A stretch of DNA of 64,000 nt. Source: Bradyrhizobium sp. LTSP849. Its GTDB lineage: Bacteria > Pseudomonadota > Alphaproteobacteria > Rhizobiales > Xanthobacteraceae. A program made the translations under genes and the position numbers. This document shows, piece after piece, positions 27,798 to 36,065 of this stretch (position 1 is the stretch's first letter; every line of letters begins with the position of its first letter). The notes beneath the pieces were generated by a model. It was not told the origin of the DNA. It did not search any database and worked only from the letters and a program-made list of their open reading frames with translations. The stretch is from contig NZ_JYMR01000011.1 in assembly GCF_000938255.1 (NCBI RefSeq), forward strand, positions 1 to 64,000. Reading direction: 5' to 3'.

Positions 27798-28778
27798 ATG
27801 ATGATCGCTCCCACCCTCCCTGCCGAACTAAAGGCCGCCCTCGACGGCAAGCTCCAGGGCTTTTCGCGAACCGACGCCGCACAGCGATCGCAGAAGATCT
27901 CGAACACCTATCGCTCGGGCGGCGGCTCCGGAACGATCAAGTCGGAGGCTGACGCGCTCGCCTATGCGCTCGCGCGCATGCCGGCCACCTACGCTGCCGT
28001 TGCCGCCAGCCTGAACGCACTGACCGAGATCGTGCCGGACTTCGCGCCGGAGACGCTGCTCGATGTCGGCGCAGGTCCGGGTACTGCAAGCTGGGCGGCC
28101 GCGGAGGCCTTTTCGTCGCTGCAATCCTTCACCCTGCTCGATGCCAACGGCACGCTGAGCCGGCTCGCGCTCGAGCTTGCGCAAGACAGCGCGCGACTGG
28201 GCGATTGCCGCTATCTGCCGGGCGACGCCGGCGCGAACCTCGCGGAAATCTCGCCCGCCGATATCGTCATCGCAAGCTACCTGATCGGCGAGCTCGGTGA
28301 GCACGATCAGCGCGCGCTCACGGAAATGATGTGGTCCAAAGCCCGCCACGCGCTGGTCGTGATCGAGCCCGGCACGCCGGCCGGCTATTCACGCATCCTC
28401 GCGCTGCGCCAGCAACTGATCGCGGCAGGTGCCTTCGTCGCGGCGCCCTGCCCGCACGAAAAGCCCTGCCCGCTCACGGCACCCGACTGGTGCCATTTCT
28501 CCCAGCGCCTGCCGCGCTCGCAGGCGCACCGCCAGATCAAGGGCGCCGAGGTGCCGTTCGAGGACGAACGATTCATCTTCATCGCCCTGACCCGCACGCC
28601 GCCCGCAACGCGCGCCGCGCGCGTGCTGGCGCCGCCGGATATCGGCAAGGCTGAGATCACCGCAAAGCTCTGCACCGAGGAAACCCTCACCATCACCAAG
28701 GTGCTGCGACGCGACAAGACTGCCTATGCGGATGCCCGGCGCTGGCGCTGGGGCGATGCCGTCATGGCCGAAAGTTAA
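27798..28778 (+). CDS. Rsm22-family small-ribosomal-subunit methyltransferase
   Basis: The 326-residue protein resembles mitochondrial Rsm22/METTL17, a SAM-dependent methyltransferase-like factor needed for small-subunit rRNA methylation and assembly. The SAM motif is TLLDVGAGPGTASWAAAEAF. The motif C-P-H-E-K-P-C-P with DWCHFSQRLPRS carries the Cys residues proposed to bind an iron-sulfur cluster in the family. Whether bacterial members methylate RNA is not shown. ATG 27798 has another ATG directly after it; either may serve. Confidence 0.85.
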   Translation: MMIAPTLPAELKAALDGKLQGFSRTDAAQRSQKISNTYRSGGGSGTIKSEADALAYALARMPATYAAVAASLNALTEIVPDFAPETLLDVGAGPGTASWAAAEAFSSLQSFTLLDANGTLSRLALELAQDSARLGDCRYLPGDAGANLAEISPADIVIASYLIGELGEHDQRALTEMMWSKARHALVVIEPGTPAGYSRILALRQQLIAAGAFVAAPCPHEKPCPLTAPDWCHFSQRLPRSQAHRQIKGAEVPFEDERFIFIALTRTPPATRAARVLAPPDIGKAEITAKLCTEETLTITKVLRRDKTAYADARRWRWGDAVMAES

Positions 28779-28846
28779 CCTCGTTACCCGCTTTTGCCTT
28801 GAACTCGGATGGCTCCCCATTCGACCAAGTCTTACCTTTCCTCCGC

Positions 28847-28868
28847 GCCGGGCTCTCGCCCGGCCCCG
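28847..28868 (+). terminator. Possible terminator after the Rsm22-like gene
   Basis: GCCGGGC-TCTC-GCCCGGC at 28847-28864 is a 7-bp GC stem with a 4-base loop, followed by CCCGTTTTGGG. It stands 69 bases after the stop and 48 before lemA. Confidence 0.45.
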
Positions 28869-28911
28869 TTTTGGGTTACGCTGCCCGCCTTAATCCCTTC
28901 AGGAGTTCTCC

Positions 28912-29472
28912 ATGTCGACCGGCTGGATCGTTCTCGGCGTTATCGTCGTCCTCGTGTTCTTGGCCTTCAGCGCCTACAATCGGCTGGTGGCGCTGGGCCA
29001 GCGTGTCAGCCAGGCCTTTGCCGATATCGACGTGCAGCTCAAGCAGCGTCACGATCTGGTCCCGAACCTGGTCGAGACGGTGAAAGGCTACGCGTCGCAT
29101 GAGCGCGGCACGCTCGACGACGTCATCAAGGCGCGCAATTCGGCGATGTCGGCGCAAGGACCGACGCAGGTGTCCGCGGCCGAGAACCAGCTCTCCGGCG
29201 CGCTCGGTCGGCTGATCGCGCTGTCGGAGGCCTATCCCGACCTCAAGGCCAACGCCAATTTCCAGCAGCTCGCGAGCGAGCTTTCCGACCTCGAGAACAA
29301 GATCGCGGCGAGCCGCCGCTTCTTCAACAACGCGGTCCAGGAATACAACACCGGCATCCAGCAGATGCCCGCCGCGCTGTTCGCCGGCATGTTCGGCTTC
29401 ACCAAGAAGGACTTCTTCGATCTCGGCGCGAGCCGCACCGAGGTCGAGGCAGCGCCACAGGTGAAGTTCTGA
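28912..29472 (+). CDS. lemA: LemA family protein
   Basis: LemA proteins are small membrane-anchored helical bundles. This one (186 residues) has the N-terminal anchor WIVLGVIVVLVFLAFSAYNR, the family signature VSQAFADIDVQLKQRHDLVP and the C-terminal AASRRFFNNAVQEYNTGIQQ block. Their role is uncertain, but they are often paired with an HtpX-like protease or a TPM-domain protein. Here an M48 protease gene follows 32 bases later and is likely in the same operon. ATG 28912 is preceded by AGGAG. Confidence 0.92.
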   Translation: MSTGWIVLGVIVVLVFLAFSAYNRLVALGQRVSQAFADIDVQLKQRHDLVPNLVETVKGYASHERGTLDDVIKARNSAMSAQGPTQVSAAENQLSGALGRLIALSEAYPDLKANANFQQLASELSDLENKIAASRRFFNNAVQEYNTGIQQMPAALFAGMFGFTKKDFFDLGASRTEVEAAPQVKF

Positions 29473-29504
29473 TTTGAGCCGATAGGCCGGCAGGACAGCG
29501 CGCC

Positions 29505-30749
29505 ATGGCCGCGTATGGTCTCTACACGCACATCGCCTCGAACAAGTTTCGTTCGATGCTGCTGCTCGCCGGCCTGTTTGCGCTGGTCTATGTGCTGGTC
29601 TATGCCGGCGCGCTGGTCGCCGAAGTCGTCATCAACGGCAATGAGACGGTCGCCTATTATCTGAGCCGCGCGTTTTCTGACCTGCTCAAAGCCGCGCCCT
29701 TTGCGACGGTCGCGGCGGTCGCCTGGATCATCATCGCCTATTTCTTCCACCAGTCGATGATCGACGCGGTGACCGGCGGCCATGACGTCACGCGTCAGGA
29801 AGAGCCGCGGCTCTACAATCTGCTCGAAAATCTCTGCATCTCGCGCGGCATCACCATGCCGAAGCTGAAGATCATGGAAAGCCCGGCGCTGAACGCGTTC
29901 GCGACCGGCCTCAACCCGCGGCAATATGCGGTCACCGTCACGACGGGCCTCCTGAAAGCACTGAACGATCAGGAGATCGAGGCCGTGCTGGGCCACGAGC
30001 TGACCCACATCAAGAACGGCGACGTGCAGCTGATGGTCGTCGCCGTCATCATCGCCGGCGTGGTCGGCTTCTTCGGCGAGTTGTTCTTCCGCCTGTTCAC
30101 GAATTTGAGCTGGAGTTCCGGCGGCTCGTGGTCGTCGGGCTCCTCCTCGTCGTCACGATCGTCCTCGTCATCGAGTGACAGCAAGAGCTCCGGCGGCGGC
30201 GCCATCGTGGTCATCATCATCGCGGTCGTGCTGATCGTGGTGGCCTGGCTGGTGTCGCAGGTGGTCAAGCTCGCGCTGTCGCGTTCGCGCGAATATCTGG
30301 CGGATGCAGGCTCAGTCGAGCTCACCAAGAATCCCGATGCCATGATCTCGGCGCTACGCAAGATCGAGAATCGCGGCGAACTGCCGGGCGCGACCTCGGC
30401 GGTAATGGAGCTGTGCCTGGACAATCCGCGCGAGGGCTTTGCCGATCTGTTCGCGACCCACCCGTCGGTGCAGTCCCGGGTCGATGCGCTGGTCAAGTTT
30501 GCCGGCGGCCATGATCCCGGCCCGCTGCCGCCGCCCGCTGAAGAGGCGGAGGCGCCCGAAGAACAACAGGCCGACCAGCAGGACGCCCCTCCGCCGCTGC
30601 CACAAGGACCGTGGAACGACGCAGGCAGCCGGCCCAGTCCGCCGCCCGTACCCGCGCCAAGCCCCTCCGGAACCTCTGCCGGCAATCCGCTGGGCAATCC
30701 CATCGGCAATCCCAAAGGCAATCCCATGGGTCCTTGGGGCCGCCACTGA
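29505..30749 (+). CDS. M48-family membrane metalloprotease (HtpX-like)
   Basis: The 414-residue protein has two N-terminal membrane helices, the zinc site HELTH at 164-168 with EAVLGHELTHIKNGD, two more helices, and SREYLADAGS supplying the third ligand Glu. This resembles HtpX, which degrades damaged membrane proteins. It is longer than HtpX (about 290). The extra parts are a Ser-rich insert between helices 3 and 4 (about residues 205-228, almost only Ser, Gly and Trp) and a C-terminal tail rich in Pro with four Gly-Asn-Pro repeats (GNPLGNPIGNPKGNPMG). ATG 29505 follows lemA closely. Confidence 0.88.
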   Translation: MAAYGLYTHIASNKFRSMLLLAGLFALVYVLVYAGALVAEVVINGNETVAYYLSRAFSDLLKAAPFATVAAVAWIIIAYFFHQSMIDAVTGGHDVTRQEEPRLYNLLENLCISRGITMPKLKIMESPALNAFATGLNPRQYAVTVTTGLLKALNDQEIEAVLGHELTHIKNGDVQLMVVAVIIAGVVGFFGELFFRLFTNLSWSSGGSWSSGSSSSSRSSSSSSDSKSSGGGAIVVIIIAVVLIVVAWLVSQVVKLALSRSREYLADAGSVELTKNPDAMISALRKIENRGELPGATSAVMELCLDNPREGFADLFATHPSVQSRVDALVKFAGGHDPGPLPPPAEEAEAPEEQQADQQDAPPPLPQGPWNDAGSRPSPPPVPAPSPSGTSAGNPLGNPIGNPKGNPMGPWGRH

Positions 30750-30912
30750 GCGTGCAATCTGCTGCGCCTTGCGGCCGGTTTCGCGGCGATCGGGAAAAAC
30801 TCCGGAAATTGCCGCGACCGAACCCCAAGGAATTGAATTCTCCCTTGTTTCTGCCATGTTCGCGCCCAACAGCAGACTCGGGACATCCTTGGGACATCGA
30901 TTTGGGGCCCGG

Positions 30913-30935
30913 CCGATTGCGAACCTCGCAATCGG
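30913..30935 (+). promoter_or_regulatory. 23-bp palindrome before the paired P-loop genes
   Basis: CCGATTGCGA and its exact reverse complement TCGCAATCGG are separated by ACC. The palindrome ends 22 bases before the ATG at 30958. It may be an operator or a 5'-UTR hairpin. A GGGACATC direct repeat lies just upstream. The whole 208-base gap has no gene. Confidence 0.5.
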
Positions 30936-30957
30936 GGGCGCGCGTTAGGGGACAGCA

Positions 30958-31713
30958 ATGGCAAAGCCGGCAGTGGTTGTGGTGGGCGCGGACAAGGGCG
31001 GGGTCGGCAAGACCACGGTGTCGCGCACGCTGCTCGATTATTTTTCCGCCAACAACGTACCGACCCGTGCCTTCGACACGGAGTCGCCACGCGGAACGCT
31101 GAAGCGCTTCCATCCCGAGATCACCGAGATCGTCGACATGACGACGACCTCCGATCAGATGAAGATCTTCGATACGCTCAACGCGACAAGCCCGTCGGTC
31201 ACCGTGATCGACGTCCGCGCCGGCCTGCTCTCGCCTGCGCTCGCCTCGCTGCGCGATATCGGTTTCCTCGACGCCGCCAAGGCCGGCCAGATCACCTTCG
31301 CGGTGTTCCATATCCTCGGACCCTCGATCGCCTCGCTCGACGAGATCGCCGAGACCGCGGGCTTCATGGGCGGCGCGAAATATTTCCTGGTGAAGAACTT
31401 CATCAACGATACCCAGTTCTTCCAGTGGGACCAGGCGACCTACCAATCGTATTTCAACCGCATCAAGGATGCGACCGAGCTGACCATCCCCAAGCTCAAC
31501 GAAATGGCCTATGAGCAGGTCGAAGTGTCCTCCGTCCCGTTCCTGAAATTCGTCGCCAACAAGGGCATTCACGACGAAGCCGCGAACTATTCGTTTGTGC
31601 TGCGCGGTTATGTCCGGCACTGGCTCGCGAACGTCTGGAGCGAGTTCGACCGGATCCGGCTGACCGACATCGTCGGCTCGACGAAATCCGGGGCCCGCAG
31701 CAGCGAAAAATAG
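30958..31713 (+). CDS. MinD/ParA-like P-loop ATPase, member 1 of a pair
   Basis: The 251-residue protein opens with VVVVGADKGGVGKTTVSRTL; K13 and K18 form the deviant Walker A of the ParA/MinD group, with the signature lysine present. FDTESPRGTLKRF corresponds to switch I. VTVIDVRAG is the Walker B strand, with D before R. No DNA-binding domain or amphipathic C-terminal helix is evident, and the C-terminal half is not like ParA or MinD. The next gene encodes a shorter homologue, so they may form a heterodimer. Cargo and process are unknown. Confidence 0.75.
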   Translation: MAKPAVVVVGADKGGVGKTTVSRTLLDYFSANNVPTRAFDTESPRGTLKRFHPEITEIVDMTTTSDQMKIFDTLNATSPSVTVIDVRAGLLSPALASLRDIGFLDAAKAGQITFAVFHILGPSIASLDEIAETAGFMGGAKYFLVKNFINDTQFFQWDQATYQSYFNRIKDATELTIPKLNEMAYEQVEVSSVPFLKFVANKGIHDEAANYSFVLRGYVRHWLANVWSEFDRIRLTDIVGSTKSGARSSEK

Positions 31714-31776
31714 TTGCGAGCGGCGTGCGGATACGGCTGGATTGGGCGGTGAGTTTCGCTCAGATAGTAGCGCAAG

Positions 31777-32445
31777 ATGCCCGCAACGCCCCTCTACATC
31801 ATCTGCTCGCCCCGCCCGCAGGTCGGCAAGACGCTGCTGGCGCGGCTATTGAGCGAATTCCTGTTGCTCAAGAACGGCAACGTCACGGCCTTCGACGTCA
31901 ATCTGAAGGAACCGTCGCTGCTCGACTATCTGCCGAAGGTCACCGAAACGGCTGATGTGATCGACACGTTCGGCAAGATGCAACTGATGGACCGCGTCAT
32001 CGTCGACGATGGGCTTGCCAAGGTGATCGACCTCGGCTTCCACGCCTTCGACGAGTTCTTCAAGATGGCCGACGAGATCGGCCTGCTGAAAGAGGCGGCG
32101 CGCCGGCATGTCGCGCCGATGATCCTGTTCGTCGCCGACACCGACCGCGTCTCGGCCCGTGCCCATGAAATGCTGCGGCAGCAGATCCCGCGGGTGAACC
32201 TGATCACAGTGGACAATGAATTCATCATCCGCGGCGAGTTGCCGCCCGCGATGGCCGAGGGCCGGCTGCTCCGCCTGCCGGCGCTGCCCGGGTTCCTGAA
32301 GACGTATATCGACCGGCTGAACTTTTCTTTCACCGGCTATCTGCGACAGGAGAAAGACTCCTCCACCGAGCTGCACCAATGGGTCCGGCGGAATTACCTC
32401 GCGTTCCGGGAGCTCGAGCTCAGCCTGATCCTGCAACGGTCCTAG
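31777..32445 (+). CDS. MinD/ParA-like P-loop protein, member 2 of a pair
   Basis: This 222-residue protein begins MPATPLYIICSPRPQVGKTL. It keeps the Walker A lysine (K18) and has RPQ where ParA-like proteins have the signature lysine. AFDVNLKEPSLLDYLPKVTE aligns with AFDTESPRGTLKRFHPEITE of the gene upstream, so the two are likely paralogues. The C-terminal part has an amphipathic stretch (FLKTYIDRLNFSFTGYL). It lies 63 bases after member 1 on the same strand. The altered P-loop suggests a different nucleotide cycle. Function unknown. Confidence 0.7.
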   Translation: MPATPLYIICSPRPQVGKTLLARLLSEFLLLKNGNVTAFDVNLKEPSLLDYLPKVTETADVIDTFGKMQLMDRVIVDDGLAKVIDLGFHAFDEFFKMADEIGLLKEAARRHVAPMILFVADTDRVSARAHEMLRQQIPRVNLITVDNEFIIRGELPPAMAEGRLLRLPALPGFLKTYIDRLNFSFTGYLRQEKDSSTELHQWVRRNYLAFRELELSLILQRS

Positions 32446-32535
32446 GCAATAATTTTACCCGGATAATATTGACTGCAAGCGGGATCGAGCTTATTGAGGG
32501 CAGCCATTAGCATCCCCTCAACAAGGGCGCATCCC

Positions 32536-32868
32536 GTGAGCATCGACCGCAAAGCAGCCATCGCCGCCTACAAGGAGCGCAAGACCGTTGCGGGCATCTA
32601 CGTCGTTCGTTGCGCGGCCTCGGGCGAGACCTGGGTCGGCCAGGCTCCGAACCTGGAGACAATCCAGCACCGCGTCTGGTTTTCGCTGCGCCAGGGCAGC
32701 CACACCTGCCGCACTCTCCAGGCCGCCTGGAACGCGCATGGCGAGGCGGGCCTAACGTTCGGCGAATGCGAGCGGCTGGAAGATGAGGAGACCGCCTATG
32801 TCCGCAACGCGCTCCTCAAAGAGCGCATGCTGCATTGGCTGGCAGAGCTGAAGGCCGAGACGATCTGA
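32536..32868 (+). CDS. GIY-YIG nuclease-like domain protein
   Basis: The 110-residue protein has a GIY-YIG-like core: VAGIYVVRCAASGETWVGQA, matching the GIY and YIG strands with IY and WVG, and the following helix LETIQHRVWFSLRQG with an Arg in the catalytic area. A Glu/Asp-rich C-terminal helix ends the protein. Such single-domain proteins include repair and mobile nucleases, but others are unstudied. GTG 32536 is chosen because the domain starts soon after; the frame is open to 32494. Confidence 0.6.
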   Translation: MSIDRKAAIAAYKERKTVAGIYVVRCAASGETWVGQAPNLETIQHRVWFSLRQGSHTCRTLQAAWNAHGEAGLTFGECERLEDEETAYVRNALLKERMLHWLAELKAETI

Positions 32869-32890
32869 ACGTCGCTAGCGACGACGATCC

Positions 32891-33430
32891 TCAGTGCCCT
32901 TCGAACGTCATCAACGTGCGCACCGGCACGTCCATGGCGCGGAGCTTGGCAGCGCCGCCGAGTTCAGGCAGGTCGATGATGAAACAGGCGGCGACTACAT
33001 TGGCCCCGATCTGCCGCAACAGTTTGACTGCGCCTTCCGCGGTGCCGCCGGTTGCGATGAGGTCATCGACCAGGATGACGCGCTCGCCGGGCTGGATGGC
33101 ATCGACATGCATCTCCATCTCGTCGATGCCGTATTCCAGCGAATAGGCGATGCGCACGGTGGTGTGCGGCAGCTTGCCCTTCTTGCGGATCGGTACGAAG
33201 CCGGCCGAGACCTGATGCGCCACCGCACCGCCGATGATGAAGCCGCGCGCTTCCATGCCGGCGACCTTGTCAATCTTGTTGCCGGCCCAGGGATTGACGA
33301 GTTCGTCGACCGCGCGGCGGAAGGCGCGCGCGTCGGCGAGCAACGTGGTGATGTCGCGGAACATGATCCCCGGCTTGGGATAATCGGGGATGGTGCGGAC
33401 GCTCGCCTTCAGATCGTGGTCAAAATTCAT
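32891..33430 (-). CDS. apt: Adenine phosphoribosyltransferase
   Basis: Apt converts adenine and PRPP to AMP in purine salvage. The 179-residue protein has the PRPP loop [18 protein letters not shown], the N-terminal hood ([20 protein letters not shown]) and an [16 protein letters not shown] flexible-loop region, all in family order and at normal length. ATG 33430 is clear. The short repeat E2 and trpE(G) lie upstream on the same strand. Confidence 0.96.
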   Translation of the reverse strand: MNFDHDLKASVRTIPDYPKPGIMFRDITTLLADARAFRRAVDELVNPWAGNKIDKVAGMEARGFIIGGAVAHQVSAGFVPIRKKGKLPHTTVRIAYSLEYGIDEMEMHVDAIQPGERVILVDDLIATGGTAEGAVKLLRQIGANVVAACFIIDLPELGGAAKLRAMDVPVRTLMTFEGH

Positions 33431-33448
33431 GGCTGTCTCGTTTCAGTT

Positions 33449-33486
33449 GTCATTCCGGGCTCGCGCTTCCCGCGCCCCGGAATGAC
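33449..33486. repeat. Short palindromic repeat family E, copy 2
   Basis: GTCATTCCGGG at 33449 and its inverse CCCGGAATGAC ending at 33486 form a hairpin with a GC-rich loop. A related unit is at about 8115-8151. It fills most of the gap between trpE(G) and apt. Confidence 0.75.
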
Positions 33487-33506
33487 GCGTGTGAAATATC
33501 CTGCCC

Positions 33507-35672
33507 TCAATTCGTCCCCGCTTCCAGCCGGAACGCATTCTCGACAATCCTCAAGCCCACCTCGTTGCCGAGCGACATCAACGATTCCGGGTGGAATTGC
33601 ACGCCGGCGACCGGCAGCGTCTTGTGCTCGAGTGCCATGGCAACGCCATCTTCAGTGCTGGCGGTGACCGACAAAACCTCCGGCATGCTGTCGCGCTCGA
33701 CAAAGAGCGAATGATAGCGGCCGATCACGATCTCATTCGGCAAATTGCGCATCAACCGCCCGCCGCGCACCTGAATCCGTGAGGGCCGGCCGTGGGCGGG
33801 ATGGGTGAGCTGCCCGAGCTCGCCGCCAAAATATTCGCCGATCGCCTGCACGCCGAGGCAGACGCCGAACACCGGCAGCTTGTTCTCCAGCGCCGCATCG
33901 ATGGTTGTCTTGATCCCGAAATCCTCAGGCCGGCCCGGGCCGGGCGACAGCACCAGCAAATCCCACCTCTTCTGCTTGAGCATGTCGAGCGCATGCACAT
34001 AGCGGACCACGGTGACGGTGGCGCCGACCTGGCGGAAATAATCGGCGAGCATGTGGACGAAACTGTCGTCATGATCGATCAGCAGCACCCGCTTGCCCGA
34101 ACCGGTGGCATCGGGCGCAAACGCCGACAGCGGCTTTGGCGGATCGCCGCGCAGCGCCTGGAACAGCGCCGCCGCTTTCACCTGGCATTCGCGATCTTCC
34201 GCGGCAGGATCGGAGTCAAACAGACAGGTGGCGCCGACGCGGACCTCGGCAAGACCGTCCTTCATACGAATGGTACGGATGGTGAGGCCGGTGTTGATGC
34301 TGCCGTCGAAATTCACCGCGCCGATCGCGCCGGCATACCAGCGCCGCGGCGAGCGCTCATGATCCTCGACGAACTGCATCGCCCACAGCTTTGGTGCACC
34401 GGTAACGGTGACGGCCCAGGCATGGGTGAGGAAGGCGTCGAGCGCGTCGAAGCCGGGACGCAGCATGCCCTCAACATGATCGACGGTGTGGAACAGCTTG
34501 GAGTAGGTCTCGATCTGGCGTCGCGCCAAAACCTTGATCGTGCCGGGGACGCAGACGCGCGCCTTGTCGTTGCGATCGACATCGGTGCACATGTTGAGCT
34601 CGAACTCGTCCTTCTCCGAGTTCAGGAGCTGGCGGATCTGCTCGGCGTCGCCGATCGCATCGGTGCCGCGCGCGATCGTGCCGGAGATCGGGCAGGTCTC
34701 GACGCGGCGTCCGTCGGAGCGCACGAACATCTCGGGCGAAGCCGAGACGAGAAATTCGCCGTCACCGAGATTCATCAGCGCGCCGTAAGGCGACGGGTTG
34801 ATGACGCAGAGGCGCTGGAAGACTTCGGCCGGCGAACGGTCGCAAGGCTCGGCGAAAAGCTGGCCCGGCACGGCCTCAAAGAGATCGCCACGCGCAAAGG
34901 CGGCGCGCGCGGTCTCCACCGTGGCCTGATATTCGCCGGGGGCGTGATCGGCAAAACCCTGGCGCGGCGTTTTCTGATACGGGCTGTCGGCCGTCTCGCG
35001 CGGCAGGCCTTCCGTCGACTTGCCCTTCCACGCGAAGTCGTAGGTCAGCATCACGCCGCGGCCGGTGGCGCGGTCATAGGCGAGCAGGCGATCGGGGATG
35101 TAGAGCACGATGTCGCGCTGGTCTTTTTCGCGCGGCCGCTTCTGCACGATATCCTCGATCTGGAACACGAGGTCGTAGGCGAAGGCGCCGAACAGGCCGA
35201 GCAGCCCGTCGTCGTTGGCGGAGAAGGCGGCAACGAGATCGCGCACCAGCGACATCACGCTGGCGCGGCGCGTGCGCTGATCCTCCTCGATCGGCGCAGC
35301 GCCACGAATGATGTGGCCGGCAAGGTGCGATTGCGTCTTCTCGGAGATCACGACGCAAGGTTCGCGCAGCACGTCAGCGAGGAAGGCGATCAGCACGCGC
35401 CCACGTTCGTTGAGCGCTTCGAGTTTGAAATTGATGCCGACGGTCTCGAGCTTGAGCGGCGGGTCGGAGAAGCCGAGGTCAAAACTCTCGTAACGGCCGG
35501 GCACGGTCGTGCCCGACGACAGCACCACGCCATGGCGGCGGTCGAGCAGGCTGATGAGATCATCGAGCCGGTTGGCACCACCGGTAAACTGCTCCGCCAC
35601 GCGCGTGACCGCGAGACCTGCGCGGGTCACATAGTCGCTTCTGGGCGGAAGGGTAAATACGGTCCTGTTCAT
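33507..35672 (-). CDS. trpE(G): Anthranilate synthase, fused TrpE-TrpG
   Basis: The 721-residue protein joins both subunits that make anthranilate from chorismate and glutamine, the first step of tryptophan synthesis. The chorismate-binding TrpE part covers about residues 1-510 (with CPISGTIARGTDAIGDAEQI and LFHTVDHVEGML). The glutamine amidotransferase part covers about 525-721, with catalytic Cys in FGVCLGVQAIGEYF and His in VAGVQFHPESLM. Fusion in one chain is typical of rhizobia and Azospirillum. ATG 35672 has AGAGGA upstream. A Trp-rich leader peptide and hairpins lie directly upstream, pointing to attenuation. Confidence 0.95.
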   Translation of the reverse strand: MNRTVFTLPPRSDYVTRAGLAVTRVAEQFTGGANRLDDLISLLDRRHGVVLSSGTTVPGRYESFDLGFSDPPLKLETVGINFKLEALNERGRVLIAFLADVLREPCVVISEKTQSHLAGHIIRGAAPIEEDQRTRRASVMSLVRDLVAAFSANDDGLLGLFGAFAYDLVFQIEDIVQKRPREKDQRDIVLYIPDRLLAYDRATGRGVMLTYDFAWKGKSTEGLPRETADSPYQKTPRQGFADHAPGEYQATVETARAAFARGDLFEAVPGQLFAEPCDRSPAEVFQRLCVINPSPYGALMNLGDGEFLVSASPEMFVRSDGRRVETCPISGTIARGTDAIGDAEQIRQLLNSEKDEFELNMCTDVDRNDKARVCVPGTIKVLARRQIETYSKLFHTVDHVEGMLRPGFDALDAFLTHAWAVTVTGAPKLWAMQFVEDHERSPRRWYAGAIGAVNFDGSINTGLTIRTIRMKDGLAEVRVGATCLFDSDPAAEDRECQVKAAALFQALRGDPPKPLSAFAPDATGSGKRVLLIDHDDSFVHMLADYFRQVGATVTVVRYVHALDMLKQKRWDLLVLSPGPGRPEDFGIKTTIDAALENKLPVFGVCLGVQAIGEYFGGELGQLTHPAHGRPSRIQVRGGRLMRNLPNEIVIGRYHSLFVERDSMPEVLSVTASTEDGVAMALEHKTLPVAGVQFHPESLMSLGNEVGLRIVENAFRLEAGTN

Positions 35673-35714
35673 GGGGTCCTCTTACGAAACTTGCCGAGGG
35701 AACGCCACACAGGA

Positions 35715-35749
35715 CAAACGATCAGGCCGCCGCACTGCGTGGGCGACCT
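35715..35749 (-). terminator. trp attenuator terminator hairpin
   Basis: Read with trpE(G), AGGTCGCC (35749-35742) pairs with GGCGGCCT (35731-35724), an 8-bp stem with one G-T pair and a 10-base loop. It is followed by GATCGTTTG. It lies between the leader peptide stop and the trpE(G) start, the normal place for an attenuator. The T run is short, so efficiency is uncertain. Confidence 0.6.
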
Positions 35750-35787
35750 TCGACGATTTATGGAAAAGAAATCGCACCGGCCACCTC

Positions 35788-35835
35788 TTAGGAGGTGCGC
35801 CACCAAAGACGAGTTGGGCGGACGGCGGTGCTCAT
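35788..35835 (-). CDS. trpL: trp operon leader peptide with tandem Trp codons
   Basis: A 15-codon frame starts at ATG 35835 and ends with TAA at 35788. It encodes MSTAVRPTRLWWRTS, with two consecutive Trp codons three codons from the end. The stop codon lies in the loop of a CACCTC / GAGGTG hairpin at 35782-35797, which fits the pause or anti-terminator part of the leader. Slow reading of the Trp codons when tryptophan is low would favour the anti-terminator and allow trpE(G) transcription. Other rhizobia have a leader at the same place. It is too short for most gene finders. Confidence 0.8.
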   Translation of the reverse strand: MSTAVRPTRLWWRTS

Positions 35836-35915
35836 GGGGCGGGATACTCACCATGGCCGGGGGACGGCGTCAAGGGTGGCTGCTCGTCGCATAGCCGTCG
35901 ACGTCGATCTCCGCC

Positions 35916-36036
35916 GTCGTCCCGGCGAAGGCCGGGACCCATAGCCACAAAATTGAATTTTGCGAAGATTCGGAGTGACAGCTCGCCCTAGCGACAAAAT
36001 CCTGTGGTTATGGATCCCGGCCTTCGCCGGGACGAC
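35916..36036. repeat. Long-armed inverted repeat (family F)
   Basis: The terminal arms are exact 22-base inverted repeats: GTCGTCCCGGCGAAGG at 35916 onward and its complement CCTTCGCCGGGACGAC ending at 36036. The inner part (CCATAGCCACAA against TTGTGGTTATGG, with a change) continues the stem. It lies between the trp leader region and the dienelactone hydrolase gene. One copy in the window. Confidence 0.75.
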
Positions 36037-36065
36037 ACGGAATTTGTGGCGCCGCCAGCAAGCCC

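Noticed and set aside
33792-35894. 700-codon plus-strand frame opposite trpE(G)
   Set aside because: Shadow of the anthranilate synthase gene; no start signal and no domain.
35916-36036. Family F inverted repeat as an integron attC or IS end
   Set aside because: No integrase, no core GTT site and no target duplication visible; it behaves like the other intergenic palindromes.
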